DNA of 64,000 nt. Origin: Aliiroseovarius salicola (GTDB taxonomy: Bacteria > Pseudomonadota > Alphaproteobacteria > Rhodobacterales > Rhodobacteraceae). How positions within the stretch are numbered: the first letter of the stretch is position 1; the number at the start of each line of letters is the position of its first letter. Positions 43,713-53,600 of this stretch are shown piece after piece. Location: NCBI RefSeq assembly GCF_027891095.1, contig NZ_JAQIIO010000007.1:1-64000 (forward strand), in the 5' to 3' direction. The notes beneath the pieces were generated by a model. The model searched no databases. It had not been told where the DNA came from and saw only the letters and a program-made list of their open reading frames with translations. A program made the translations under genes and the position numbers.

Positions 43713-44003
43713 TTATCTGGAACTCTCTACGTGATAAAAGCCTCTGCCTGCCGCTGCGTTTTGTCTTAGGTATCCTTTATTCACCAAAGATTTGAGTGCT
43801 CGGAAGAACGTTGGCCTTGAAATGCCGATTACCAGTTTATGGGCTTGCAGGCGAGTGGTTTTAACATCGCGCCGCACTTCGGCTAGATCGGATGCCGCAT
43901 AATATATATCTCGCTCCGCAGCAGATAGGTTTTGGAGGCCAATGGATCGTTCCATTTCGAACAATAATTTTCGAAGTTCAGCTAGTTTTGAAATTTCTGA
44001 CAT
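43713..44003 (-). CDS. Small winged-helix-like regulator
   Basis: This 96-aa protein begins at ATG 44003 with GGGGGGAATT upstream. The N-terminal third is a possible coiled helix (L-R-K-L-L-F-E-M-E-R-S). The second half has S-R-P-T-F-F-R-A-L-K-S-L-V-N-K-G-Y-L and R-G-F-Y-H-V, a winged-helix pattern of MarR/Crp-like type. It could regulate itself and the membrane protein behind it. No family name is assigned. Confidence 0.6.
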   Translation of the reverse strand: MSEISKLAELRKLLFEMERSIGLQNLSAAERDIYYAASDLAEVRRDVKTTRLQAHKLVIGISRPTFFRALKSLVNKGYLRQNAAAGRGFYHVESSR

Positions 44004-44639
44004 ATGTAATTCCCCCCAGAATACAATTTTACTGCCTATGGTTGCATCGGCATGGCGCGCAACAGGATTAAGGTAGTATCATATTGACACTAGTTAAAAA
44101 ACCCTTAATCTCTGTTGCTGTCAGACCGCGTTACATTTGTGAGTGGTGGCGGCTGACATAGTCGATTACAAAAAAATTATTATACCGGCGCGGCATCATT
44201 TGGTGCCGCGTCACCTAAATTTTAGGATGTTTTCGGGTTTGTGGCAATTGTCCTTTCGGGCTTTTGCCACCCTGAGGCGCTGAATTTGTATAATTTCTAT
44301 GATAGGTTGTGCTGAGGTTTGATTTGCTCCGTTATTCCTGACGCCCTCGATCAAGTAAGCCGACTCACGTGACTGATCGTCGCGGTTCGACTTGAGCGAT
44401 GTCATGGCGAAAAGTCTAAATCTTTTACAGAATCACATGAAATATTCACATGTTCGCGCCAACAGCGCGGTTATGGTGCGGTTTCAGGGCGTCAAAGCCT
44501 TGAAAAGCCGTGCCTGCGCCCCAATGACTTCTGGACTGAGCGCTCATCCTTGGCTAAACAGCCGCGAAGCAGGCCGCATTTTTGCGGTCTCAAGTCGTGT
44601 TGGCCGCACGAATAGCGGCCCAGCTAAGGAGATGCGCAC
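44004..44639. other. Long AT-rich intergenic region before petABC
   Basis: These 636 bp hold no certain gene. CGCGGCA (44189-44195) and TGCCGCG (44204-44210) form a stem that on the minus strand is followed, after a short gap, by seven Ts, which would end a leftward transcript. GGCCGC (44602-44607) and GCGGCC (44615-44620) form a stem directly before the petA ribosome site. The petABC promoter should lie in this region. Confidence 0.55.
44211..44405 (-). CDS. Doubtful 64-aa small gene
   Basis: The frame ends exactly at the hairpin of 44189-44210, which is in terminator position for it. It has no recognised domain; the C-terminal half is basic. No convincing ribosome site was seen. Only the hairpin supports it. 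Confidence 0.25.
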   Translation of the reverse strand: MTSLKSNRDDQSRESAYLIEGVRNNGANQTSAQPIIEIIQIQRLRVAKARKDNCHKPENILKFR

Positions 44640-45206
44640 GTGTCACACGCCGACGACCAAGGAGGAACCCGCCGGGATTTCCTTTACTATGCGACCGGTG
44701 GCGCCGCAGCCGTAACGGCCGGTGCAGCGGTTTGGCCCCTCGTCAACCAAATGAATCCCTCTGCAGATGTTCGAGCGCTTAGCTCGATCCGCGTCGATAT
44801 TGCCGACGTGGCTGTTGGCAGCCAGATCACGGTGAAGTGGCTGGGCAAGCCGGTCTTCATTCGCCGCCGTACTGCGGAAGAAATTGAACAGGCGCGTGCA
44901 GACAACACTGCGAACGACCTGATCGATGCTCTCGCGCGTAATAACAACCGCGACGCGGCCCTGTCGGCAGATGATGAAAACCGCGCGATGGACGAAGCTG
45001 GCGAATGGCTGGTGATGATGGGTGTGTGTACACACCTCGGTTGTGTGCCGCTGGGTGATGGCGCTGGTGAATATGGCGGTTGGTACTGCCCCTGCCACGG
45101 ATCGCACTACGACACCTCGGGTCGTATCCGCAAAGGTCCGGCTCCGGAAAATCTTCCGGTTCCGCCTGCTGTCTTTATTGACGAAACCACCATCAAACTC
45201 GGTTAA
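44640..45206 (+). CDS. petA: Ubiquinol-cytochrome c reductase, Rieske iron-sulfur subunit
   Basis: This 188-aa subunit starts with GTG 44640 behind AAGGAG. A twin-Arg region ([10 protein letters not shown]) and one transmembrane helix place the [2Fe-2S] domain in the periplasm. The cluster ligands are C130-T-H132-L-G-C135 and C150-P-C152-H153, with C135/C152 as the stabilizing disulfide. The domain carries electrons from ubiquinol to cytochrome c1. It is the first gene of the bc1 operon. Confidence 0.96.
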   Translation: MSHADDQGGTRRDFLYYATGGAAAVTAGAAVWPLVNQMNPSADVRALSSIRVDIADVAVGSQITVKWLGKPVFIRRRTAEEIEQARADNTANDLIDALARNNNRDAALSADDENRAMDEAGEWLVMMGVCTHLGCVPLGDGAGEYGGWYCPCHGSHYDTSGRIRKGPAPENLPVPPAVFIDETTIKLG

Positions 45207-45217
45207 GGGAGGCGTAT

Positions 45218-46531
45218 ATGTCCGGAATTCCTCACGACCATTACGAACCCAAGTCGGGTTTCGAGAAATGGATTGATAAGCGCCTGCCGATTGTCGGCCT
45301 GGCCTATGACACCCTGATGATCCCAACTCCCAAAAACCTGAACTGGTGGTGGATCTGGGGCATCGTTCTGACTTTCTGCCTCGTGCTGCAGATCGTTACC
45401 GGCATCATCCTGGTGATGCACTACACCCCGCATGTCGACATGGCGTTTGCCTCTGTTGAGCATATCATGCGCAACGTGAATGGCGGGCATATGCTGCGCT
45501 ATATTCACATGAACGGCGCGTCGCTGTTCTTTGTGGCTGTTTACATCCACATCTTCCGCGGGTTGTTCTACGGGTCCTACAAGGCGCCCCGCGAAATCAC
45601 GTGGATCATCGGCATGCTGATCTATCTGATGATGATGGGCACTGCCTTTATGGGTTACGTTCTGCCTTGGGGTCAGATGTCCTTCTGGGGCGCGACTGTT
45701 ATCACTGGCCTCTTCGGTGCGATCCCGTGGATTGGTGAGCCGATCCAGACCCTGCTTCTGGGTGGTCCTGCTGTGGACAACGCCACGCTGAACCGCTTCT
45801 TCTCGCTGCACTATCTGCTGCCCTTCGTGATTGCCGCCCTTGTTGGCCTGCACATCTGGGCCTTCCACACCACGGGCAACAACAACCCGACCGGTGTTGA
45901 CGTGCGCACCGGGTCAAAGGAAGAAGCCAAGAAAGACACCCTGCCGTTCTGGCCCTATTTCGTGATCAAGGATCTCGTGGGTCTGGGCATGGTTCTGATC
46001 ATCTTCTTCATGATCGTTGGCTTCATGCCGAACTACCTCGGTCACCCCGACAACTACATCGAAGCGAACCCGCTGGTGACGCCTGCACACATCGTTCCGG
46101 AATGGTACTTCCTGCCGTTCTACGCGATCCTGCGTGCCTTCACCTCGGAGGTTTGGGCCGTACAATTCGTGAGCTTCATCACCGGTGGCATCATCGATGC
46201 GAAGTTCTTCGGTGTGCTCGCCATGTTCGGCGCCATCGCCGTAATGGCTCTGGCTCCGTGGCTCGACACGTCGTCGGTCCGTTCGGGTCAGTATCGCCCG
46301 GCCTTCAAATGGTGGTATCGCCTGCTTCTGGTCGACTTCTTCGTCCTGATGTGGGTTGGCGCCCGTGACACGAACTTCCCGCATGACTGGATTTCGCTGA
46401 TCGGCTCCACCTATTGGTTCGCATACTTCCTCGTTATCCTGCCGCTTCTGGGTCTCTTCGAGAAACCACAGACGCCGCCGGCCACCATCGAGGAAGATTT
46501 CAACGCCCACTATCCCGGCGCAGCCGAGTGA
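45218..46531 (+). CDS. petB: Cytochrome b of the bc1 complex
   Basis: The 437-aa membrane protein is the proton-translocating core and binds two b-type hemes between helices B and D. Visible features are H-Y-T-P-H-V-D near helix [24 protein letters not shown] in the Qo region, and the P-E-W-Y-F-L-P-F-Y loop. It is a full-length cytochrome b, not the split b6/subunit IV form. It lies 11 bp after petA. Confidence 0.97.
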   Translation: MSGIPHDHYEPKSGFEKWIDKRLPIVGLAYDTLMIPTPKNLNWWWIWGIVLTFCLVLQIVTGIILVMHYTPHVDMAFASVEHIMRNVNGGHMLRYIHMNGASLFFVAVYIHIFRGLFYGSYKAPREITWIIGMLIYLMMMGTAFMGYVLPWGQMSFWGATVITGLFGAIPWIGEPIQTLLLGGPAVDNATLNRFFSLHYLLPFVIAALVGLHIWAFHTTGNNNPTGVDVRTGSKEEAKKDTLPFWPYFVIKDLVGLGMVLIIFFMIVGFMPNYLGHPDNYIEANPLVTPAHIVPEWYFLPFYAILRAFTSEVWAVQFVSFITGGIIDAKFFGVLAMFGAIAVMALAPWLDTSSVRSGQYRPAFKWWYRLLLVDFFVLMWVGARDTNFPHDWISLIGSTYWFAYFLVILPLLGLFEKPQTPPATIEEDFNAHYPGAAE

Positions 46532-46545
46532 GAGGATCGAGAACA

Positions 46546-47346
46546 ATGATCAAGAAACTCACAGCAACCGCTATCCTGGCTTTGGGCCTCGCCACTGGCG
46601 CAGCTCAGGCCGCCGGTGGTGGCGACCAGCATATCGAAGACATCGCCTTCTCGTTCGAAGGGCCGTTTGGCACCTATGACAAGGAACAGCTGCGTCGTGG
46701 TTTGAAAGTCTACACCGAGGTCTGTTCGGCCTGTCACGGCCTGCAATATGTGCCGCTGCGCACGTTGGCAGAGCCCGGCGGACCGGAATACAGCGAAGAT
46801 GAAGTGCGCGCCTATGCGGCTGAAAACTTCACCATCTATGATCCGGAACTGGATGATGACCGCCCGCGCAAGCCGGCTGATCATTTCCCGACCGTGTCGG
46901 GTGAAGGCATGGGCCCGGACCTAAGCCTGATGGCAAAAGCCCGCGCTGGTTTCCACGGCCCGGCTGGCACCGGTATCAACCAGCTCGTGCGCGGCATGGG
47001 TGGTGCGGAATACATCTACAGCTTCCTGATCGGCTTTAACGGTGAGGAACAGGAAGTTGCTGGCAACTTCCTCAATGGCAACGACGCGTTTGCCGGTGGC
47101 TGGACCTCGATGCCTCCGCAGCTGGAAGACGGTTCGGTTGACTACGATGACGGCCACAACAACTCGGCACATCATCTTGCTGAAGACGTGTCCGCCTTCC
47201 TGATGTGGACTGCAGAACCGAAAATGCACGCCCGCAAGCAAACCGGCTTTGTTGCCGTGCTGCTCTTGGTGGTGCTGACCTCGCTGCTGTACCTCACCAA
47301 CAAGAAACTCTGGGCCCCGCACAAGGGCAAGAAACTGGACCTGTAA
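46546..47346 (+). CDS. petC: Cytochrome c1 of the bc1 complex
   Basis: The 266-aa start at ATG 46546 gives a clear Sec signal peptide (cleavage near A-Q-A-A); a longer in-frame start at 46414 lies inside petB. Covalent heme binds at C60-S-A-C63-H64. A C-terminal transmembrane anchor ([15 protein letters not shown]) fixes it in the membrane. It passes electrons from the Rieske protein to a soluble or membrane cytochrome c. It is the last gene before a strong terminator. Confidence 0.96.
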   Translation: MIKKLTATAILALGLATGAAQAAGGGDQHIEDIAFSFEGPFGTYDKEQLRRGLKVYTEVCSACHGLQYVPLRTLAEPGGPEYSEDEVRAYAAENFTIYDPELDDDRPRKPADHFPTVSGEGMGPDLSLMAKARAGFHGPAGTGINQLVRGMGGAEYIYSFLIGFNGEEQEVAGNFLNGNDAFAGGWTSMPPQLEDGSVDYDDGHNNSAHHLAEDVSAFLMWTAEPKMHARKQTGFVAVLLLVVLTSLLYLTNKKLWAPHKGKKLDL

Positions 47347-47369
47347 TCACGGGATCAGATGAGTTCAAA

Positions 47370-47395
47370 GGGCGCCCGATGTGGCGCCCTTTTTT
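47370..47395 (+). terminator. Rho-independent terminator of petABC
   Basis: GGGCGCC (47370-47376) pairs perfectly with GGCGCCC (47383-47389) around a 6-nt loop, followed by six Ts. It is 23 bp after the petC stop. Confidence 0.9.
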
Positions 47396-47529
47396 GTTGG
47401 GGGAGAAACGCGTTAGAGATTGTGAAGGTCTGGAGTGCGGACTTTGCGGACATTGTTGCCATTCGGTGATGTCCGCAAACCTTACACTTTCTTCTTTCAT
47501 GAGCCCTGTTAGGATGTTGCGAAATATCT

Positions 47530-48216
47530 ATGCTCCGAACAAAATCAAGAATAACTGGATTGGCGAAAATGGGTGCAAGCACACCACTAAATCAAGAGCT
47601 GGATGAAGTGGAACTAGAAATCATTGGGCGACGTGGCGAGGGCATCCGTGCCTTGTTCGATGCTCAAGTCTCGAAGGCGGCATCGCATTTGGCAACGGCA
47701 TCTTGTCTTCAGGCAGGTGATATCGCTCCTGAATTTTCGCTTCTATCGACAACTGATCGGGCGACTTCTCTGCAGGCAGCCCTACTTCAAGGTCCGGTCA
47801 TCTTGACGTTTTATCGGGGTAGTTGGTGCAATTTTTGCGATATGACACTGAAGGTTTGGGAAAATTATGTCCCTGAAATCTCAGCCAAAGGCGCAACACT
47901 TTTTGCGATTTCACCTGAGACTTCAGAAAATGGCCGCGCTTTCAAGAAGGCCGCCGGGCTGTCCTATGAGCTTCTTTGCGATGCTGACAATTCTGTTGGA
48001 GATGCATACGGCCTTACTTTTACATTGCCAAAAATAGTTCGCGAAAAACTGGTCGAATTAGGAACAGACGTCGGCGGCCGAAATAGCAGTGGGGAATGGG
48101 ACGTACCCGTAACCGCGACCTTTTTGATTGGTCAAGATCAGCACATCTTGCTCGCTGATTGCGGACCTGATTATCGACAAAGGCTGGACCCTAAGCTTGT
48201 GTTAGCATCCCTGTAA
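47530..48216 (+). CDS. Peroxiredoxin-like protein (AhpC/TSA family)
   Basis: The 228-aa frame begins at ATG 47530; ATG 47569 would give 215 aa and fits the family equally well. The thioredoxin-fold core has I-L-T-F-Y-R-G-S-W-C-N-F-C-D, where W-C-N-F-C replaces the usual peroxidatic T/S-x-x-C context, as in the PrxL2/DUF899-like alkyl hydroperoxide reductase group. It may reduce peroxides or disulfides in the cytoplasm. It stands alone. Confidence 0.8.
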   Translation: MLRTKSRITGLAKMGASTPLNQELDEVELEIIGRRGEGIRALFDAQVSKAASHLATASCLQAGDIAPEFSLLSTTDRATSLQAALLQGPVILTFYRGSWCNFCDMTLKVWENYVPEISAKGATLFAISPETSENGRAFKKAAGLSYELLCDADNSVGDAYGLTFTLPKIVREKLVELGTDVGGRNSSGEWDVPVTATFLIGQDQHILLADCGPDYRQRLDPKLVLASL

Positions 48217-48318
48217 AAACAATGTGCACAACCAACTGTTGACGCAAACAGCGCCATGCACTTTGGGCTCAACCCAGCCATTTACTGCTAATCCCGTACC
48301 CCAACGCCCCTCACGCAC

Positions 48319-48495
48319 TCACTTCTTGTCGCGGGCGGCTTTCTCTTCTTTGGTCAGCTTGGCGTTCCAGACATTGTTGCTCAGGCCCAGCTCAGGTGGG
48401 TTGGGCTTGGTCTTGCCTTTGGTGACCTTGCCGCCCTTTGCCAGATATTCCTGAACAAGGGCGTCATCGGTGTTTTCTTTTGGAATATGTTTCAT
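48319..48495 (-). CDS. Small 58-aa conserved-type protein
   Basis: On the minus strand an ATG at 48495 opens a 58-codon frame ending in TGA at 48319. The product starts M-K-H-I-P-K-E-N-T-D-D-A-L-V and is rich in Lys (about one residue in five), with a P-N-P-P-E-L-G-L-S-N-N-V-W motif and an end A-A-R-D-K-K. The frame has core-like GC codon use. No enzyme motif is present. Convergence with the peroxiredoxin gene leaves room for it. It fell below a 60-aa length cut-off. Confidence 0.6.
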   Translation of the reverse strand: MKHIPKENTDDALVQEYLAKGGKVTKGKTKPNPPELGLSNNVWNAKLTKEEKAARDKK

Positions 48496-48582
48496 GGGGC
48501 CAGCCTAGTCCTTGCTCTGCCCAAATAGCAACCATCGGATGTTGCAGGGGGCCGCAGTTGTGCGGCCCGCCGTGTTCTTTGA

Positions 48583-48870
48583 TTAATTCGACCAGTTGGC
48601 AATCACGTCAAACCCTGTGGGGGATGGCGTGGCTTCCAGAAAGTCTGAAAACTGGGCCCAAGCTGCGGCGACGGCTTCGGCATTGGCATCTGAAATTTCT
48701 TCGCTTTCGACAAGCGCCACAACATAGCCAGACCCGTCTTCATTCATGACATTGATAAACTGCAACATGCCGGGCATCGCCATGATCTGGCTTTTCATAA
48801 CGTTCAGCTTTTCGGTAGCCGCGTCTCTTGATCCAGCTTTCATTTTATATTCGGTAACTCGTGCAAACAT
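48583..48870 (-). CDS. Dimeric alpha/beta-barrel (ABM-like) protein
   Basis: The 95-aa start at ATG 48870 follows GGAGGGAGTG; an upstream ATG at 48882 is less well placed. The pattern M-F-A-R-V-T-E-Y-K-M-K-A-G, a helix with A-T-E-K-L-N-V-M-K, and strands Q-F-I-N-V-M-N-E-D-G-S-G-Y-V-V-A-L-V-E fit small antibiotic-monooxygenase-like ferredoxin-fold proteins. The substrate is unknown. Confidence 0.65.
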   Translation of the reverse strand: MFARVTEYKMKAGSRDAATEKLNVMKSQIMAMPGMLQFINVMNEDGSGYVVALVESEEISDANAEAVAAAWAQFSDFLEATPSPTGFDVIANWSN

Positions 48871-48955
48871 CACTCCCTCCAATCTATGAATAGTTTATGG
48901 TTTGAAAGTGGTGACTATATCACAGCCGGGGGTTTCTTTCAAAAAAGCACCAGAT

Positions 48956-49648
48956 TCAGCCGCCCAGATATTCCCTAAGCACTACGGGTGGATTGGCGAA
49001 AATCTCACCCGTGGCGACCGGTGCTTGCGCCGTGCCCTCCGCCACCAGCACCACCTGATCGCAGATCTCGCGGGCGTCCTGCGGGTCATGGCTGACCATG
49101 AGGAGGGTTGCTCCGGTCTCGTCCAGAAGCTCGGCGACCAGTGCAAGCATCTCGGCTTTCAGTGCAGGTCCCAGCGCGCCAAAAGGTTCGTCGAGCAGCA
49201 GCAAAGGTCGGTCGCGCAGCAGCACCCGGGCAAGGGCCACACGCGCGATTTGCCCACCGGAGAGCTGCGCAGGTTTGCGGTCTCCCATGCCGGTCAGCCC
49301 AACGCGGGCAAGGGCCTGTTCGACGCGGGTTTTCTCATCGGGTGAGAGTTTCAGATCTGGCCGCAATCCCAGTCCGACATTTTGTGTGACGGTCAGATGG
49401 GGAAACAGGTTGTTGTCCTGAAACACCATGCTGATGGGGCGAGCAGCAGGGGTGGGGGGCATCGCGTCCCCTTGCCAGAGGACCTGTCCTTGAGCCATCG
49501 GTTGGAACCCGGCGATGGCGGCGAGCAAGGTGGATTTTCCTGCCCCGGACGGGCCAAGCACGGCAATGCGCGCGTCTTTGGGAATGCCGAAATTGGCGGC
49601 AAGCTGGAAATCCCCAAGGTCAATCCGGGTGTTTTCAAGTGTCAGCAT
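48956..49648 (-). CDS. thiQ: Thiamine ABC transporter ATPase
   Basis: The 230-aa start at ATG 49648 (M-L-T-L-E-N-T-R-I) overlaps the thiP stop by 14 bp; a longer in-frame extension to 49726 has no similarity. Walker A is G-P-S-G-A-G-K-S, signature is L-S-G-G-Q, and Walker B is L-L-L-L-D-E-P-F, then a switch His. ATP hydrolysis drives import of thiamine or TPP. It is the last gene of thiBPQ, behind the TPP riboswitch. Confidence 0.92.
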   Translation of the reverse strand: MLTLENTRIDLGDFQLAANFGIPKDARIAVLGPSGAGKSTLLAAIAGFQPMAQGQVLWQGDAMPPTPAARPISMVFQDNNLFPHLTVTQNVGLGLRPDLKLSPDEKTRVEQALARVGLTGMGDRKPAQLSGGQIARVALARVLLRDRPLLLLDEPFGALGPALKAEMLALVAELLDETGATLLMVSHDPQDAREICDQVVLVAEGTAQAPVATGEIFANPPVVLREYLGG

Positions 49649-51218
49649 CGGCGCGACCTCCTCGGTCGAAGATCCAGAACAGTAAAAGCGAGAGCCCCAG
49701 CAATAACACAGCGGCGGCGGCGGCATCTGCCATCCGATAGGCGCTCATCAGGCGATAAAGTTGCAGGGGCAGGGTGGCAATTTCGGGATTGGCGAACATC
49801 GCGATCACACCCAGATCCCCCATAGAAAGGGCGGCGGCAAGGCCAAGCGAAAAACCGATCTGGCGCCTGAGGCGGGGCAGCCAGATGAGGCGCAGGCGGG
49901 TTACACCGACCAGGCCAAGCCCATCCGCCAGAGGGCCATAATTCCGCTCCACCTGCGCCATCGCAGGGGCTATAATACGCAAGGCAAAAGGCAAGCTCAT
50001 CGCGGCATTGACCAACGCGGTTACCGGAAGCGCAAGGTCGGACGGGCGCATAAACGGAAAGATCACGATGAAAAGACCGGTGCCAATGACCAGCGGAGAA
50101 GCCGCAATGGTCAGATAGCCCACGCCTTCGATCAGCCGGGATCCGCGCCGTACGGCATAGGCGGCAATAGGCAGGGCCAACGCCAGGGTCAGGGCGGCGG
50201 ATCCGAGGGCAACAGAGATCGACCGGAGCGCGGCCCACCACACATCGCCGGGCAGCGATGCGAGCCCCGGCACGCCATTCATCAGGATCATCGACAGAGG
50301 CAGTACCAGAAAGAGCGCGGCAAAGCTGATGGATATCACATCCAAGCCACGCTGCATGGGGGTGCTGTCCCAGCGGGTCACGGCGCGATCAAGGCCAGTG
50401 CCTGTGTCCTGAGGGATCGCAACGCGCAAGGCGATGGTAGCCGCAGCCGCCCCCATCGCAAATTGCACAAGCGCCAATTTGGCCGCCCGCCCCAGATCAA
50501 AGTCGAAGCGAAAGGCTTCGTAGATCGCGAGTTCCACGGTGGTCGCACGGGGGCCGCCGCCCAGTGCCAGAGCAACTGCGAAGGAGGAGAGGCAGATCAG
50601 GAATATGACAAGGAACGCACCGGGGATCACCTCGCGCAGCATGGGGCGCTCCAATGTGCGGGCAATGTCACGTGACCCCATGCCGAGAGAGGCAGCCAAT
50701 CGGAAGCGTTCCGCCGGGATGGACAGCCAGCCTTGCAGGATCAGGCGGGTGGCGAGGGGGAGATTGAAGAAGACATGGGCGAGGATGACGCCATGATAGC
50801 CGTAGATCGAAATCGGTTCGAATCCTAGCGCCATCAACCCCTGCGACACCAACCCTTTGCGGCCAAATACCGAGATCAGACCAAAGATGGCAACGATCAC
50901 CGGGAGGATGAAAGGCACCCCGAGCAAGGTGATCAGCACCCCACGCCCTTTAAAGCGACGTCGTGCCAGTGCGCGTGCCACCGGGATGGCGAGCAGCACA
51001 GAGAAAAGCGCAGAGAGGGCAGCCTGCCAGAGGGTGAAACGGATGGCGGCCCAATCACGCGGGATCAGGCCAAGTGTTGCGCCGCTGTCAGGAGCGGCCC
51101 CCAGTTCGGCGCGCAGCGCCACCACCAGAAGCGTGCCCAAGGTCAGGCAGACCACCACCCCCAGCGCAAGTGTGCCAAGGGTGGTGGTGCGGTTTATTTC
51201 CACGAAGCGGCGAGCCAT
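49635..51218 (-). CDS. thiP: Thiamine ABC transporter permease
   Basis: The 527-aa protein is a fused double permease with about 12 helices and two EAA-like loops (one near G-M-G-S-R-D-I-A-R-T-L, one near G-L-V-G-V-T-R-L-R-L), as usual in ThiP. It forms the channel for thiamine. It overlaps thiB by 25 bp at its start and thiQ at its end, so the three genes are translated together. Confidence 0.92.
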   Translation of the reverse strand: MARRFVEINRTTTLGTLALGVVVCLTLGTLLVVALRAELGAAPDSGATLGLIPRDWAAIRFTLWQAALSALFSVLLAIPVARALARRRFKGRGVLITLLGVPFILPVIVAIFGLISVFGRKGLVSQGLMALGFEPISIYGYHGVILAHVFFNLPLATRLILQGWLSIPAERFRLAASLGMGSRDIARTLERPMLREVIPGAFLVIFLICLSSFAVALALGGGPRATTVELAIYEAFRFDFDLGRAAKLALVQFAMGAAAATIALRVAIPQDTGTGLDRAVTRWDSTPMQRGLDVISISFAALFLVLPLSMILMNGVPGLASLPGDVWWAALRSISVALGSAALTLALALPIAAYAVRRGSRLIEGVGYLTIAASPLVIGTGLFIVIFPFMRPSDLALPVTALVNAAMSLPFALRIIAPAMAQVERNYGPLADGLGLVGVTRLRLIWLPRLRRQIGFSLGLAAALSMGDLGVIAMFANPEIATLPLQLYRLMSAYRMADAAAAAVLLLGLSLLLFWIFDRGGRADADT

Positions 51219-52177
51219 TCGTCCAGAGCTGGTTTGCGCAGCGCTTCTGCTTCATCTTCCGAGAAGAACAGCGCCTTGGCGGGAACAGCCAGTTTGCCAA
51301 ACCCTTCTGGCAGCTTGTCGTCCGCAAGCTTGGCCGGGAACGACCAGTTCGAGGTGGGGATCGCGGCCTGGAATTCTTCGCTCAGCACGTAATTCATGAA
51401 GGCATCGGCCAGTTCGGGTTGATCGGTTCCGGCAATCTTGCCAGCCAGTTCTACAAAGAAATAATGGCCTTCGTCAAAGATCGCGGCGGACTTGGTCATG
51501 TCCTCTTCTGCGATGATGTGATAGGCGGGCGACGTGATATAGCTCAGCACCATGTCGGCTTCGCCATCGGTGAACATGCCATAGCTTTCCGACCAGCCTT
51601 TGGTCACGGTCAGCACTTTCGGGGCCAGCTTGTCCCAGGCTTCCGGTGCCTTCTCGCCATAGATCGCCTTGACCCAGAGCATCAGCGCCTGACCCGAGAT
51701 CGATGCGCGCGGATCCTGAATGACAATCTTGATGTCATCGGGCAAGGACAACAGCGCGTCAAAGCTGGTGGGCGCGGCTTCCAGCTTGGTGTTGTCATAG
51801 ATGAAGGCGGTATAGCTGTAGTTGAACGGCAGGAATGTGTCGTCATTCCAGTCGATCGGCATGGTCAGGTCAGCGGTGTTCTGGCCGTGAGGCGCAAACA
51901 GGCCAGAGGCGCGGGCGCGGGCGGTTACGTCTGTGTTGAGTCCAATCACCACATCCGCTTCGGTGCGCTCACCCTCCAGCAGAAGGCGCGGCAGCACATC
52001 GCCAGTGACGAATTGCAGGTCACAGTTGCACTGTGCCTCAAAGCCCTTTTCGATCCCGGGGCCGGGACCCCATTCGGATGCGAAATAATCCGGGGCATAA
52101 ACCTGCAGAACAGGGGTTTCAGCATGGGCCGCGCCAGCAATCAGCAGGGCACCCGCGACAAGGGAAGTTTTTTTCAT
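51194..52177 (-). CDS. thiB: Thiamine-binding periplasmic protein
   Basis: The 327-aa start at ATG 52177 follows GGAGGATGAC. The N-terminal Sec signal (M-K-K-T-S-L-V-A-G-A-L-L-I-A-G-A-A-H-A-E) leads into a type II periplasmic binding fold with V-L-Q-V-Y-A-P-D-Y-F, D-V-V-I-G-L-N and W-S-E-S-Y-G-M-F. It delivers thiamine or TPP to ThiP. It is the first gene after the TPP riboswitch. Confidence 0.93.
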   Translation of the reverse strand: MKKTSLVAGALLIAGAAHAETPVLQVYAPDYFASEWGPGPGIEKGFEAQCNCDLQFVTGDVLPRLLLEGERTEADVVIGLNTDVTARARASGLFAPHGQNTADLTMPIDWNDDTFLPFNYSYTAFIYDNTKLEAAPTSFDALLSLPDDIKIVIQDPRASISGQALMLWVKAIYGEKAPEAWDKLAPKVLTVTKGWSESYGMFTDGEADMVLSYITSPAYHIIAEEDMTKSAAIFDEGHYFFVELAGKIAGTDQPELADAFMNYVLSEEFQAAIPTSNWSFPAKLADDKLPEGFGKLAVPAKALFFSEDEAEALRKPALDEWLAASWK

Positions 52178-52221
52178 GTCATCCTCCAATGGCGCCGGAC
52201 GGTGTTCGGGTGGGGATGATC

Positions 52222-52313
52222 CAACCTTCCCTCCGCCGGTCTTAACCGGTTCAGGTTCAACGGGTTCGCGTTATACATCTCAGCCATGGGTCAACCATGG
52301 CACCCCGAGGTGC
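52222..52313 (-). promoter_or_regulatory. TPP riboswitch (THI element) of thiBPQ
   Basis: Read on the minus strand, the element has ACCT at 52311-52308 pairing with AGGT at 52227-52224 as closing stem, then CGGGGTGCC, a G-C-T-G-A-G-A box, and the ACCCGTTGAACCTGA core. These are the conserved blocks of the thiamin pyrophosphate riboswitch. It lies 45 bp upstream of the thiB start and would lower thiBPQ expression when TPP is high. Confidence 0.93.
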
Positions 52314-52447
52314 GCCCTGAATGCACGGAAACCGGGGGGATTGGCAAGGGAAATGCACTGTCCCGGCCTGTCCAGATTGAAGAATTGATCGGTCCACCCC
52401 ACTTGACGGGCCTGTGGATTTCCGCAATGTGAGCGATAACACCCTAC

Positions 52448-53428
52448 ATGACGGAGTCGGCCATGCCCGATACACAACGCACGCCCCTTGGCGGTCTCGG
52501 CTATGCTTTTGCCGGATTTGCCATCTTTGCCATCCATGACGCCGTGATCAAGGCGCTTGGGATGAGCTACTCTGTCTTCCAGATCATCTTTTTCGCCATG
52601 CTCTTTGCCTTTGTGCCGATGGCCGTGGTGATGCTGGCGGACCGGCAGGTGGATAATTTCCGCCCCAATCACCCTTGGTTGATCCTGCTGCGGGCGGCAA
52701 CTTCGGTGATCGCCATGGCCTCGGCATTTTATGCGTTTACGGTGCTGCCGCTGGCCGAGGTCTATGCGTTGCTGTTTGCCACGCCGCTGGTGATCACGGC
52801 CCTTTCGGCGCTCTTGCTGGGGGAACCCGTACGAGCACAGCGCTGGGCGGCGGTGCTGGTCGGGCTTGTGGGTGTGATCGTGGTGTTGCGCCCCGGTGTG
52901 ACGGTGATCAGCCTTGGGCATATCGCGGCACTGACGGCAGCCTTCATGTCGTCACTCGGCTCGATCATCATGCGCAAGATCGGCGGTGAAGAGCGGACTG
53001 CGGTGATGATCCTCTATCCGATGTTGTCTTCGATCCTGTTCATGGGGGCGGCGTTGCCGTTTGTCTATGTGCCGATGGAGCTTACAGATCTCGGCATGGC
53101 GGCCTCAGTCGGGTTGATGTCGGTGATCGCGCAGTTCTGCCTGATCGCCGCCTATCGGGCCGCCCCCGCCGCGGTTGTGGCGCCGACGCAATACAGCCAG
53201 ATCCTGTGGGCCACGGTATTTGGCGCGCTGTTCTTTGCTGAATTCCCCGATATTTGGGTCGGTATCGGGGCCTCGATCGTGATTACCTCGGGTGTCTTTA
53301 TCGTTTGGCGCGAAAGCCGTCCGCAGGTTTCGGAGCGCAACCCAATCCTGCGCAATCCGAACATGCGTTACGACGCCGGTGTTAGCCCGAAACCGAAGCA
53401 CCGCCGCCCGGTGGAGAAGGCAAAATAG
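52448..53428 (+). CDS. EamA/DMT family transporter
   Basis: The 326-aa protein has about ten transmembrane helices arranged as two EamA repeats (first repeat ending near V-L-R-P-G-V, second starting near [10 protein letters not shown]). Start is ATG 52448 or ATG 52463. DMT transporters export metabolites or amino acids; the substrate is unknown. It is divergent from thiBPQ. Its 3' side has a GGGGC-GCT-GCCCC stem and the 31-bp dispersed repeat. Confidence 0.86.
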   Translation: MTESAMPDTQRTPLGGLGYAFAGFAIFAIHDAVIKALGMSYSVFQIIFFAMLFAFVPMAVVMLADRQVDNFRPNHPWLILLRAATSVIAMASAFYAFTVLPLAEVYALLFATPLVITALSALLLGEPVRAQRWAAVLVGLVGVIVVLRPGVTVISLGHIAALTAAFMSSLGSIIMRKIGGEERTAVMILYPMLSSILFMGAALPFVYVPMELTDLGMAASVGLMSVIAQFCLIAAYRAAPAAVVAPTQYSQILWATVFGALFFAEFPDIWVGIGASIVITSGVFIVWRESRPQVSERNPILRNPNMRYDAGVSPKPKHRRPVEKAK

Positions 53429-53454
53429 GGGCGCTGCCCCTCACCTCTTCGAGG

Positions 53455-53485
53455 CTCACCCCGAGGTATATTGGGCAAGAAAAAG
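53455..53485 (+). repeat. 31-bp dispersed intergenic repeat, copy 1
   Basis: It matches 28 of 31 bases to the reverse complement of 55362-55392. Both copies lie after a plus-strand gene and beside a GGGGC/GCCCC hairpin (here at 53428-53440). It looks like a REP-type element. Confidence 0.7.
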
Positions 53486-53600
53486 AGCGTGCGTCGTTTT
53501 GGGAGGACTGGGTGGTGTCTTCTGTGAGAACGCAGGCACACTGCAATCTTCCCTTTCCTGCCGGTCCCCGCTATCAGGGAGAAAGCAAAGGAGCGCGCCC

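Noticed and set aside
44392-44715. 107-aa plus-strand frame before petA
   Set aside because: It overlaps the petA start in another frame and has no domain; petA with GTG start explains the DNA.
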